A stretch of 64,000 bases of DNA. Origin: Propionivibrio sp. (GTDB lineage Bacteria > Pseudomonadota > Gammaproteobacteria > Burkholderiales > Rhodocyclaceae). Where the stretch lies: the NCBI GenBank assembly GCA_016705685.1, contig JADJLB010000010.1, forward strand, positions 750,236-814,235, in the 5' to 3' direction. The stretch's first letter is position 1. Each line of letters starts with the position of its first letter. The notes under the pieces are model-generated. The model did no database searches and was not told the origin of the DNA. It was given only the letters and a program-made list of their open reading frames with translations. Below, one piece after another: positions 39,023-46,987 of the stretch. The position numbers and the translations under genes are program-made.

Positions 39023-39982
39023 TTACGGCTCGCCGAGCAGTTCGTTGAGCAGATCGGCGAGCCGGTACCCGGCTTCGGCGATCCGCCGCCTGGCAATCTC
39101 CTTGGCATTGTCGTGAAACGCCGCGCTGAGGGTTGGAACGAATTCGTCGTCTGGCGGATAGGCGCTTTGTCGGGCCAGATGCCAGCTTTCTTCTATCCAG
39201 AGTCCCGGCTTCGATCGCGCCGGGTCAGCGGGCGCGGCAGGGTACGCGGCGGTCAGCGCCCGCCCCGCTGCATCGAGACGTTCGCCGCGCAGCCAGGGCG
39301 GACCCGGCAGATCGTCCCAGTAGGCGTGAAGCGTCGAAGACGGCTTGCGTGGATTGAACGGGTTGATCACCATGACGCCGTTGCCGAGGCGGTCCCAATG
39401 GCCTTGTGCGTCGAGCCGAATGCTGGTGTGCAGGGGTTGATGCGCGTCGCCAACCAGGTGGATCATCCAGGGCAAGGCATAGACGCGCGTGCTGCGGGGC
39501 GCTCCGAGCGCGCTCAATACTTTGCCCAACGCCACGAGCTGCTGTTCGAGCATGCCGGATACCGACTCCCGATTCCGCTGCGCATGGATCGCCGGCGTAC
39601 CGTCCAGCGGACGGTTCACGTAATGCCAGTCGCGGTGCCGCTCCATGTCGGGGAAGCCGGGCAGAAGCGGCGTCGGCGCGTCGATGCCGGCACTGTAGAA
39701 ACGATTGTCGCTGCGGATATCGTCCGGCCAGGTGGACGCTTCGATGAAAGCCAACCGTCCAGACTCGTCGGCGCCTGCCCGATCGCGCCAACGCACGTAG
39801 TCCGGGTGATCGCGCAACAACTGCGCGATCACGGTACGGGTATGCCGATCAAGACGTTCCCAGGCGATGCCCGCCACCAGCCGGTGGCCTGCGGCGTTCC
39901 ACGCCAGCGCCGGCCCGGACGAGAGCAACAGCACGACCAGAGACAGCAGCGCGCGCCAGCCACGGAAGAACGGCAATGACAT
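39023..39982 (-). CDS. Secreted S1/P1-type zinc nuclease
   Basis: A 319-residue single-strand-type nuclease and 3'-nucleotidase of the S1/P1 family. A signal peptide ends ALA, leaving the mature N-terminus WNAAGHRL; the new N-terminal Trp and following His are zinc ligands in this family. Further ligand motifs: EASTWPDDIRSD, RDWHYVNRP, and MIHLVGDAHQPLHTSIR, then an NLHxxWD-like segment (TLHAYWDD). Nearly all P1 zinc ligands therefore seem conserved. Likely periplasmic or extracellular scavenging of nucleic acid phosphorus. Four bases separate it from the CDF gene upstream. Confidence 0.9.
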   Translation of the reverse strand: MSLPFFRGWRALLSLVVLLLSSGPALAWNAAGHRLVAGIAWERLDRHTRTVIAQLLRDHPDYVRWRDRAGADESGRLAFIEASTWPDDIRSDNRFYSAGIDAPTPLLPGFPDMERHRDWHYVNRPLDGTPAIHAQRNRESVSGMLEQQLVALGKVLSALGAPRSTRVYALPWMIHLVGDAHQPLHTSIRLDAQGHWDRLGNGVMVINPFNPRKPSSTLHAYWDDLPGPPWLRGERLDAAGRALTAAYPAAPADPARSKPGLWIEESWHLARQSAYPPDDEFVPTLSAAFHDNAKEIARRRIAEAGYRLADLLNELLGEP

Positions 39983-39986
39983 CCGG

Positions 39987-40886
39987 TTATCGATCAAGCG
40001 CGATATCCGCATGCGACACCGGATCGTCCAGGGGCTCCAGATGCGTGAGCACCGTCGCCTGCGGCAAGGCATCGCGTATATCGCTTTCTATCCGTTCAGC
40101 CAGTTCATGACCTCTCTGGATCGTCCATTCGCCGGGCACCAGTACATGCACTTCGACAAAGCGGCGCGCGCCCGATTCGCGGGTGCGCAGGGCGTGGTAA
40201 TCGATTCCCTGTTCGCGATAACGATTCAAGACAGCCAGCACCCGGTCGTGCTCGGCGGCCGGCAAGGCCACATCCATCAGGCCCTGTGTCGAGCGATACA
40301 ACAGCTTCCAGCCCGTCCAGACGATATTGGCGGCGACCAGCAGCGCCAGCAGGGGATCGAGCCATAACCACCCGGTCAGAGCGACGGCGGCGACCCCGGT
40401 GATCACGCCGGACGAAGTCCACACGTCGGTCATCAGGTGATGCGCATCGGCCTCCAGCGTCAGCGATCGATATTTGAGTCCGGCAGCCAGCAGAACACGG
40501 GCGGTATACAAATTGACCAGCGAAGCGGCGACCGATACGGCCAGCCCGATACCCAGTTGCTCAAGCGGCTGCGGATGCAGCAGTCGTTCGACGGCGGTTA
40601 CGCCAATGCCGATCGCCGCGAGCAGAATCAGCAGCCCCTCGAACCCACCGGAAAAGTATTCGGCCTTGCCATGGCCATAGGCGTGATGGTCGTCTGCCGG
40701 CTGTTCGGCGACCGTGATCATGGCCAGGGCCATCATCGCCCCGGCGAGATTGACGACCGATTCGAGCGCGTCGGACAGCAGGCCGACCGAACCGGTCATC
40801 CGCCAGGCCACGCCCTTGAGCAGAATCGTCGTCAGCGCGGCGCAGATCGACAGCCAGGCGTAGTTTCTAAGTGAAGTTGGGCGCAT
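39987..40886 (-). CDS. Cation diffusion facilitator family transporter
   Basis: A 299-residue CDF antiporter exporting divalent metal (Zn, Fe or Co class). Six membrane segments with [18 protein letters not shown] in helix 2, [15 protein letters not shown] after helix 3, and [16 protein letters not shown] (HxxxD) in helix 5, followed by a cytoplasmic ferredoxin-like C-terminal domain ([28 protein letters not shown]). ATG 40886 (MRPTSLRNY) is the conserved start; the frame stays open far upstream without homology. Metal preference cannot be read with confidence. Confidence 0.9.
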   Translation of the reverse strand: MRPTSLRNYAWLSICAALTTILLKGVAWRMTGSVGLLSDALESVVNLAGAMMALAMITVAEQPADDHHAYGHGKAEYFSGGFEGLLILLAAIGIGVTAVERLLHPQPLEQLGIGLAVSVAASLVNLYTARVLLAAGLKYRSLTLEADAHHLMTDVWTSSGVITGVAAVALTGWLWLDPLLALLVAANIVWTGWKLLYRSTQGLMDVALPAAEHDRVLAVLNRYREQGIDYHALRTRESGARRFVEVHVLVPGEWTIQRGHELAERIESDIRDALPQATVLTHLEPLDDPVSHADIALDR

Positions 40887-41198
40887 CGGAGCATTATGAC
40901 AGGCCGCGATGGAACAAAGAACCGCAACCCGGCGCACATCGACGAGTTCGCATCGTCCGCCAAGAGAAACTCGTGCCTTAGGCCGAGCACCCGGAGCGAA
41001 TAGATGTCGATAAATCTTACAGCCGGCGTACGGTTGACCGCCTGCAGATGAAAAAAACACATAAGAAACATAGCTAAAGACGGGAAGGTATGTATTTTGC
41101 TTATTCTGTACACTGTACAAGTTAGCCTTGGCTGTGGGGAGCGAGTCATTGGGCGGCTTGTGGGCAGTCAAGACGGAACGGGAGGGGGTTCGATTCGC
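40887..41198. other. 312-base intergenic region upstream of the N-N cassette
   Basis: No gene is supported. The middle (41045-41105) is noticeably A/T-rich compared with the flanks and should hold the cassette promoter. It contains a 13-base inverted repeat, listed separately. The boundary between ordinary core genes and the cassette lies here. Confidence 0.45.
41107..41119. promoter_or_regulatory. Candidate operator TGTACA-C-TGTACA
   Basis: TGTACA (41107-41112), a single C, and TGTACA (41114-41119) form a perfect inverted repeat with one central base, 80 bases upstream of the SznF-like start and inside the most A/T-rich part of the intergenic region. Position and symmetry suit a dimeric repressor or activator site. 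No regulator gene is adjacent, so the binding protein is unknown. Confidence 0.4.
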
Positions 41199-42614
41199 AT
41201 GAATGACAAGCCCAAGAGTCCGCTTTCAGGGCAGACTTCGCGCGCTGGCAACGCCTTGGACTGCGCTTTGCGCGCCTACGCTGAGCAGCCCCACTTTCGC
41301 AGTGCCGAGGGGCACGAAGTCATCTTTGATAATCCGTTTCACCGGCCGGTGCGCGCACACGATTTGTCCTTTCTCGACTTTTCTCGGCCCGTAGATCAAC
41401 AACACGCATGTGCCTTGAGTGCTCTCATGGGTAATCGCATGTTGCTTAACATCTACGAAGCAGACCTGCCCTTCGTCGGAGAGGCGTCCTCGGCGCAGAG
41501 CCTCGCGGATCGAGCGGCGTTCTACTCGACGAATAACCGGGTACTCGGCGAGCAAGTGCGCCCAGCGTTGGAGCGACATTGCTTCGCATGGGTCGACGAT
41601 GCGGCTGTAGCGCAAGAGGAAAGCACGACTGGTTTGATCGAGCGGTCGTTGACACAGTTCGTGGTCTCGGCACAGGCCGTCGCGAAAGCGATCGACGCTG
41701 CCGATGCTCCCGCCCGTATGGCACGACTCCTCGCGATTCAGATGTGCGGTCCATTGCGCGCACGGGATCTGGCCCTCCAACGCTACGTGATTGCCAGCCC
41801 GGACAGCTTCTGGGGCGACTGGATCGCCGCTGGGGCACATGCGGCGCATACGCGACGCCACGAGACATCGGCCTTGGCACGTGCGGCGCAATTGAGCGAA
41901 ACCCCTCACGCGTACTGGCAGTTCTACTTGGGGTCGCAACTGGCAGTTACAAACTATTTGACACGTGTCCTACGGAATCCGAGCAGGTTCTTCGAAGCCG
42001 CGGGATCCATCGCCATCGATCGACTGTGTTCCTTCGAACTTGCCCTGTGTTGGCGCGACCTCCTCGCGTCTGCATTTGGCGCCGACGCGGCCCCGTCGAG
42101 TGGTTGGCAACGTTCTTCAATCGAGACTCTTACGAGTCAAGTGCTGTGCCAGATCGAAAACATGTCGGGAGTGCCGCGGGCCGAGTGTTTGCGCGCCTTC
42201 AAGCGAGGAATACAAGGCATGTGCCAGGTCCTTGTCGCGGCCAACGACGATCTCGTGCAGCAGATTGCTTGGGCCGGTCATGCCAGCGAGAATCGCCGTA
42301 TGGCGGAAGACTACACGCGGGTCATCCGTGAGCGCTCATTAGTAGTCGACATGGAGACCTACATCGAGCCATCGAGCGAGCGATCCACGACACATGTTCA
42401 TAACACTGACCGGCTGCTGGTAATCGAATCCGGTGAGATGGACTTCTGGCATAGCTACGGCGAGCCATTGCATTTTACGCCCGGCGACATGATTTTCGTT
42501 CCAAAATACCGCCTGCATGGTTCGGTTGTGACCACCCGTCAATGCGTTTATCATCAGCCGATCGTGGACGGGGAACTGCGCGAGTCCTTTTCTCACTTGC
42601 GTCCAATGCGTTAG
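41199..42614 (+). CDS. SznF/GrbD-like protein: degenerate heme-oxygenase-like diiron domain plus intact cupin
   Basis: A 471-residue homologue of SznF, the streptozotocin N-nitrosourea synthase. Colinear conserved blocks: NIYEADLPF and [20 protein letters not shown] in the N-terminal dimerisation region, [18 protein letters not shown] (about 237-254) in the helical oxygenase domain, and QIAWAG before a C-terminal cupin. The cupin keeps three histidines, H399 and H401 (THVHN) and H440 (YRLHGS), with the same 2/39 spacing as SznF H407/H409/H448 as I recall it. By contrast the oxygenase domain seems to have lost its ligands: positions matching SznF E189, E215, E281, H311 and D315 read roughly R, A, R, R and E. 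So the cupin chemistry may persist while diiron N-hydroxylation does not. ATG 41199 follows GGAGGGGG. First gene of the cassette. Confidence 0.85.
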   Translation: MNDKPKSPLSGQTSRAGNALDCALRAYAEQPHFRSAEGHEVIFDNPFHRPVRAHDLSFLDFSRPVDQQHACALSALMGNRMLLNIYEADLPFVGEASSAQSLADRAAFYSTNNRVLGEQVRPALERHCFAWVDDAAVAQEESTTGLIERSLTQFVVSAQAVAKAIDAADAPARMARLLAIQMCGPLRARDLALQRYVIASPDSFWGDWIAAGAHAAHTRRHETSALARAAQLSETPHAYWQFYLGSQLAVTNYLTRVLRNPSRFFEAAGSIAIDRLCSFELALCWRDLLASAFGADAAPSSGWQRSSIETLTSQVLCQIENMSGVPRAECLRAFKRGIQGMCQVLVAANDDLVQQIAWAGHASENRRMAEDYTRVIRERSLVVDMETYIEPSSERSTTHVHNTDRLLVIESGEMDFWHSYGEPLHFTPGDMIFVPKYRLHGSVVTTRQCVYHQPIVDGELRESFSHLRPMR

Positions 42615-42626
42615 CGGATCGACCTC

Positions 42627-44750
42627 GTGGATGCGAACATCTGGCCCGACACTGGCGAGATCCGGGTAGCTCACACGGAACGTTGGTCCTCCACGCCAGA
42701 CATGCTGCTCGCTGCGGCATGGCTGGAACGGAACGGTCTGCGCCCGGAAAGTCTACTGATCGCCGCGTGCGCGCTCGTTGTAGCGTGGGTCAATGACGCC
42801 GATTCAGCAAGCCTGGCCATCTCTTGTGATGGCTCACACAAGGCCACTCGTGTTCAGCGGGTTGACGTGTCGCTGGCGCAAGACCCTATCCAACTGTGCC
42901 GTGATGTCGATAGGGAGTATGCGGACTCCGACTACGGTCCAGCCACGGCAGCCTGTGACGCATTGCTGACCATCACAAGCTCGTGCCGACCATCGCACGG
43001 TAGATTGTGCGGTGAATTTCGCCTTGGCATCGGTATCGTCATCGAGGGTCTGACCGTGCGCGAAGTTGCGATTACCTATGACCCTCGGATCACGGCGACG
43101 GCCATGGTTAGGTCGATCGAGCGCGGAATTATCCGTGCCGCCGCATGCGTCCCAACCTGTCCCACACTGAGCGACATTGAGTGGCTCAGCCAGGAGGAAT
43201 ACCAGCGCATCGTGTACCGATGGAATGCGACCCGAGCACCCTACAACTACGAACGATGCCTGCATTGGCTCTTCGAGGAGCAGGCGCAGCGTACGCCCGA
43301 CGCGGTGGCTCTGGAGTTCCATGGGCAGATACTTTCCTATTTCGAGCTTGAGCAACGCTCACGCAGCCTGGCATGCGAGTTGCGCAGTCGTGGTGTCGAT
43401 TGCGACGTACTCGTGCCACTTTGTGCCGAGCGCTCGGTCGCCATGGTCATCGGAATCCTCGGCATACTGCGAGCAGGCGGCGCCTACGTTCCGATTGATC
43501 CACGCTCGCCCGACGAACACACTGCGCGCGTGCTCGAGAACGTTGCGCCTGAACTGTTGGTGATTGAGGCGCGGTGGCAGGTTCGCATGGCTCGATTTGG
43601 GCTACCACTGCTGCCCATCGAAGATCATTCTGCGACCGTCGAAGCTCGGCCCTGTCTCGGACTTGGGCGGCCAGATGCGCTTGCTTGCGTCATACACACC
43701 TCGGGCTCTACGGGCTTGCCCAAGGGCACACTCCTCGAACACCGCGCGCTGCTGAACAATATTCTGTGGCTGCAAGAAAACTGGCCACTGGGCGCCGGCG
43801 AGGCCGTGTTGCAGAAGACACCGTTCACCTTCGACGTCTCGATCAAGGAGTTTCTCTGGCCCCTTTGCGTCGGCGGGCGACTCGTCATGGCGCAACCGGG
43901 CCGTCATTTGGACATGCCCTATCTGGGGCGTCTCATACAGGAGCATCGCGTCGCCGTAACCCATTTCGTACCGTCGATCCTCCAGTCGTTTCTCACAATG
44001 CCGGGTGTCGAGGCCTGCGTCAGCATCCGCCTGGTAATGTGTGGTGCCGAGGTTCTTTCGCCTGAAATCGTCGGCCGGTTTTTCAGCGTGCTCGGTGCGA
44101 AACTACTCCACCTCTACGGACCCACAGAGGCAGCCATCTCGGTAACCGGATGGGTATGTGATCGATTCGTCCAGTCGTTACGCGCCGTACCTTTGGGACG
44201 GCCGATGTCCAATGTGCATATTTACCTGCTCAATCGGGCGATGCAGCCTGTTCCGCCGGGAGTTCCCGGCGAACTTTTTATCGGCGGTGTGGCGCTCGCG
44301 CGGGGCTATCTGCGTCAGCCTCAACTAACACAGCAGTGCTTTGTCGACGACCCGTTTGCTGTGCCCGGAAGTGAGGGACGACTTTATCGAACGAGGGACC
44401 GAGCCCGCTATACCGCGGACGGTGTCATCGAGTTTCTTGGGAGATTCGATCGGCAAGTGAAGATCAATGGCACTCGAATCGAGCCCGAAGAAATCGAGAT
44501 CACGCTACGCAAACATCCTGCTCTGGATCGCGCGGCGGTCGCTGCACTCGCCGACGGGCATGGACGCCTGCGCCTCGTCGCCTATGTAGTATGCAAGACT
44601 GCTGCGGCTCCCAGCCCCTTCGAATTGCACCGGTATTGCACGGCAAGACTTCCCGCCTACATGGTGCCCAGTGCGTTCGTTGCTCTTTCACAGTTACCGT
44701 TGCTGGTTAACGGCAAGGTCGACTATGCCGCCTTGCCAGTTTCGGCTTAG
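42627..44750 (+). CDS. Stand-alone NRPS adenylation protein with condensation-domain remnant, no carrier domain
   Basis: A 707-residue protein. Residues 1 to about 195 look like the C-terminal half of a condensation domain (ending LSDIEWLSQEEYQRIVYRWNAT-like linker) without an HHxxxDG active site. Then a full adenylation domain: RAGGAYVPIDP (A2), HTSGSTGLPKGTLLEHRAL (A3), FTFDVSIKEFLWPL (A4), LYGPTEAAIS (A5), GELFIGGVALARGY (A6), YRTRDRARY (A7, usually YRTGD), GRFDRQVKINGTRIEP (A8), LPAYMVPSAFV (A9) and NGKVDYAALP (A10 with Lys). It stops 3 residues after A10, so there is no thiolation domain. The ten-residue code read by eye is about D-V-K-H-V-C-L-I-S-K, serine-like except Lys at the third position. 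It starts 12 bases after the SznF-like stop. It may load a carrier in trans or form a free aminoacyl adenylate. Confidence 0.88.
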   Translation: MDANIWPDTGEIRVAHTERWSSTPDMLLAAAWLERNGLRPESLLIAACALVVAWVNDADSASLAISCDGSHKATRVQRVDVSLAQDPIQLCRDVDREYADSDYGPATAACDALLTITSSCRPSHGRLCGEFRLGIGIVIEGLTVREVAITYDPRITATAMVRSIERGIIRAAACVPTCPTLSDIEWLSQEEYQRIVYRWNATRAPYNYERCLHWLFEEQAQRTPDAVALEFHGQILSYFELEQRSRSLACELRSRGVDCDVLVPLCAERSVAMVIGILGILRAGGAYVPIDPRSPDEHTARVLENVAPELLVIEARWQVRMARFGLPLLPIEDHSATVEARPCLGLGRPDALACVIHTSGSTGLPKGTLLEHRALLNNILWLQENWPLGAGEAVLQKTPFTFDVSIKEFLWPLCVGGRLVMAQPGRHLDMPYLGRLIQEHRVAVTHFVPSILQSFLTMPGVEACVSIRLVMCGAEVLSPEIVGRFFSVLGAKLLHLYGPTEAAISVTGWVCDRFVQSLRAVPLGRPMSNVHIYLLNRAMQPVPPGVPGELFIGGVALARGYLRQPQLTQQCFVDDPFAVPGSEGRLYRTRDRARYTADGVIEFLGRFDRQVKINGTRIEPEEIEITLRKHPALDRAAVAALADGHGRLRLVAYVVCKTAAAPSPFELHRYCTARLPAYMVPSAFVALSQLPLLVNGKVDYAALPVSA

Positions 44751-44769
44751 GCCTCGAAGGACTGCGGGA

Positions 44770-45573
44770 ATGCTCCTAACCTCATCGCGGCTACCCCCCG
44801 ACTATCGCCAGCGTGTACTTCTGGGCGATTTGGTCGGCCGGGCGGTTCAGCCCCCAGACTGGTTCATTCCCTGCCTCGAGACATTTCACACAACAGTCAT
44901 CGACCCGGATTATCCGTGCTATTTCGGTAGCGCGGCAGCACACCACGGCGAACTCTACTACACGATCTCCGACTCGCGCACGCAACACCTGCTCGCGCGC
45001 ACCTTGCAGAATTTCCTTGCCAACGCTAGGCTTGCTCCAGATGAGAGGCGGAACCTTACAATATTCTTTCCTCCCGACGCGCTTCCGCTATCACACTCAG
45101 AATACAAGCAGCGATTCTGGTCTGTGCTCCAGGCCCTGCATCAGTCCGATGCCAGCCCATGGCCAGACTCGGTTTCAACAGATCCCAACCAACCGAATTG
45201 GGAATTCTGTTTCGCCGGCGAGCCAATCTTCGCCTTTTGCGCAGATCCAAGCTACCGATCGCGGACCAGTCGCAATCTAGGCCCTGGCATGATCATCCTC
45301 ATGCAGCCAAGGCGTTCGTTCTTCGGCATAGAGGGCCATACACGCGCCGGAATTCAAGCGCGCAACAAGACTCGGGAGCGCCTGGAAAAATGGGACCACA
45401 TGCCGGCGCACCCAGACCTCGGGGTATACGGTGAGTCAAACAATCGCGAATGGAAACAGTATGTTCTCCCTGACGACAACTCGTCGGTCACCGGCATCTG
45501 CCCTTTTGTCGCACAAGATGCTAGCGTGGGACGTGAATCGACGACCAATCGCGACTTCGAGTGCAATGAATAG
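44770..45573 (+). CDS. YqcI/YcgG family protein (GntA-like heme N-hydroxylase family)
   Basis: A 267-residue protein with clear YqcI/YcgG family blocks: DPDYPCYFGSAAAHHGELYY, FWSVLQALHQSDASPWPDS, NWEFCFAGEPIFAFCADPSY, SRNLGPGMIILMQPR, RLEKWDHMPAHPDLGVYG and EWKQYVLPDDNSS. Members such as GntA and relatives of GrbE are described as heme-dependent N-hydroxylases of guanidine compounds (recalled). In this setting it is the best candidate for the N-oxygenation step missing from the degenerate SznF-like protein. ATG 44770 begins 19 bases after the adenylation gene; a longer frame upstream is that gene read out of frame. Last gene of the cassette, converging on a MOSC gene 15 bases away. Confidence 0.85.
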   Translation: MLLTSSRLPPDYRQRVLLGDLVGRAVQPPDWFIPCLETFHTTVIDPDYPCYFGSAAAHHGELYYTISDSRTQHLLARTLQNFLANARLAPDERRNLTIFFPPDALPLSHSEYKQRFWSVLQALHQSDASPWPDSVSTDPNQPNWEFCFAGEPIFAFCADPSYRSRTSRNLGPGMIILMQPRRSFFGIEGHTRAGIQARNKTRERLEKWDHMPAHPDLGVYGESNNREWKQYVLPDDNSSVTGICPFVAQDASVGRESTTNRDFECNE

Positions 45574-45588
45574 CCCGCTGCTTGAATT

Positions 45589-46032
45589 TCACTGTTTCAC
45601 GAAGTCGCCCACATGGATTAGACCACCACGAATGATTCGCGCCCTCAGACCACCTTTATGTACAAAGAATCGAACTACCTCCGGGTAGGTGTACTTGGCA
45701 AAGGTAGCGCACGGTTCGCATAATTCGAGGCCTTCTAGCTCAACCTCACCTATGTAGAATTGTTTCCCGCAAAGGTTGTTTAGGTTTACTCCAACTGTTA
45801 CAAGATTGCGGCGCGGCTCATGCGCCTGAAGCTGCAGGTCCGATGCTTCTGAAAAGGCGCGGATCTGTTCGATTTCGATGAGGGTAAGTTGATGTTCTGG
45901 TGACTTTCTAAGTTGTGGATCGGAATAACGATCCCCGCGAAGCCCGCAGTTCGCGATCGCCTCGACCTTATCGAGCGAGACCGTCGGCTCTCCACGACGA
46001 GGGGCGATGAAAATATGTTGAATCGTTCCCAT
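45589..46032 (-). CDS. MOSC domain protein
   Basis: A 147-residue single-domain MOSC protein (molybdenum-cofactor sulfurase C-terminal family). Visible motifs: VEAIANCGLRGDRY near the N-terminus, LTLIEIEQIRAF, EPRRNLVTVGVNLNNLCGK and the conserved cysteine motif GLELCEPCATFAKY, expected to coordinate Mo cofactor. Related stand-alone MOSC proteins (YiiM, the mARC catalytic domain) reduce N-hydroxylated substrates. It converges on the cassette from the opposite strand; a protective or tailoring role towards N-oxygenated products is an attractive inference but unproven. Confidence 0.85.
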   Translation of the reverse strand: MGTIQHIFIAPRRGEPTVSLDKVEAIANCGLRGDRYSDPQLRKSPEHQLTLIEIEQIRAFSEASDLQLQAHEPRRNLVTVGVNLNNLCGKQFYIGEVELEGLELCEPCATFAKYTYPEVVRFFVHKGGLRARIIRGGLIHVGDFVKQ

Positions 46033-46305
46033 GGTTAGCTAGTCCAATGAATGAAAGAGACTACCCCGCCCCGAGGGAACAAAGGAAAGCCAGCACGGTA
46101 ACGGACCCCATGTCCCTTACGATGCAACCTTACGACCTGCTTCCGTCTCTCGTGCAGTTGTTCTGGGTTCCGGTATCGCCCGCCTTCTTTTCCAATGCCA
46201 ATTAGATATCAGAAATTTCTATAATTTCCATTCACATGTTGCCGAGTCAATGGAGCTGGCTGCACCCGTAGCCGGCCTATCACCATTCAACCACAAAGTT
46301 TGATT

Positions 46306-46887
46306 TCACGGCTCGATGCGCGTGCCGAGCACTTTCAGAAATTTCGCCAGCCAGTCGGGATGCGCCGGCCAGGCGGGCGCCGTCACCAGGTTGCCGTCGA
46401 CGTGCGCCTGATCGATCGGGATGTCGGCATAGCTGCCTCCAGCGGCCTTGACCTCCGGAGCACAGGCGGGATAGGCACTGCATGAACGGCCGCCAAGTAC
46501 GCCGGCCGCCGCCAGAAGTTGAGCGCCGTGACAGATGGCGGCGATCGGTTTTTTCGCGTTGGCAAAGTGCTGCACCATGGCGATCACTTTCGGATTGAGG
46601 CGCAGATATTCCGGTGCCCGTCCGCCGGGAATCACCAGCGCGTCATAGTCCTCGGCCGTCACCGAATCGAACGAAGCATTGAGGGTGAAATTGTGTCCGG
46701 GTTTTTCGCTGTAGGTCTGGTCGCCCTCAAAGTCGTGCACCGCCGTACGCACGGTTGCTCCGGCATTCTTCCCCGGACAGACGGCATGTACCGTGTGCCC
46801 GACCATCAACAGCGCCTGAAACGGCACCATCGTCTCGTAGTCCTCGGTGTAGTCACCGGTCAGCATCAGGATTTTCTTGCTTGCCAT
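46306..46887 (-). CDS. DJ-1/PfpI family protein
   Basis: A 193-residue class I glutamine-amidotransferase-like protein. The nucleophile elbow is [16 protein letters not shown] (Cys near residue 117), preceded by [17 protein letters not shown]; an acidic residue early on ([12 protein letters not shown]) is where the family places its catalytic Glu. Members act as deglycases, chaperones or peptidases; the exact activity is uncertain. It stands alone on the minus strand, 273 bases from the MOSC gene, with a GAGGAAATACC-type ribosome binding site. Confidence 0.9.
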   Translation of the reverse strand: MASKKILMLTGDYTEDYETMVPFQALLMVGHTVHAVCPGKNAGATVRTAVHDFEGDQTYSEKPGHNFTLNASFDSVTAEDYDALVIPGGRAPEYLRLNPKVIAMVQHFANAKKPIAAICHGAQLLAAAGVLGGRSCSAYPACAPEVKAAGGSYADIPIDQAHVDGNLVTAPAWPAHPDWLAKFLKVLGTRIEP

Positions 46888-46987
46888 GGTATTTCCTCCT
46901 TATTGGTTGGGCCCGACGGAGATGATTGTGAATCAATTGCTGCAATTCAGGTAGCCGCAGATTTCCCCGGGAACGATCGGATCGCCA

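Noticed and set aside
41097-41198. Longer N-terminus for the SznF-like protein beginning at TTG 41097
   Set aside because: The extra 34 residues cover the candidate promoter and operator and do not resemble the SznF N-terminus; ATG 41199 gives the family length.
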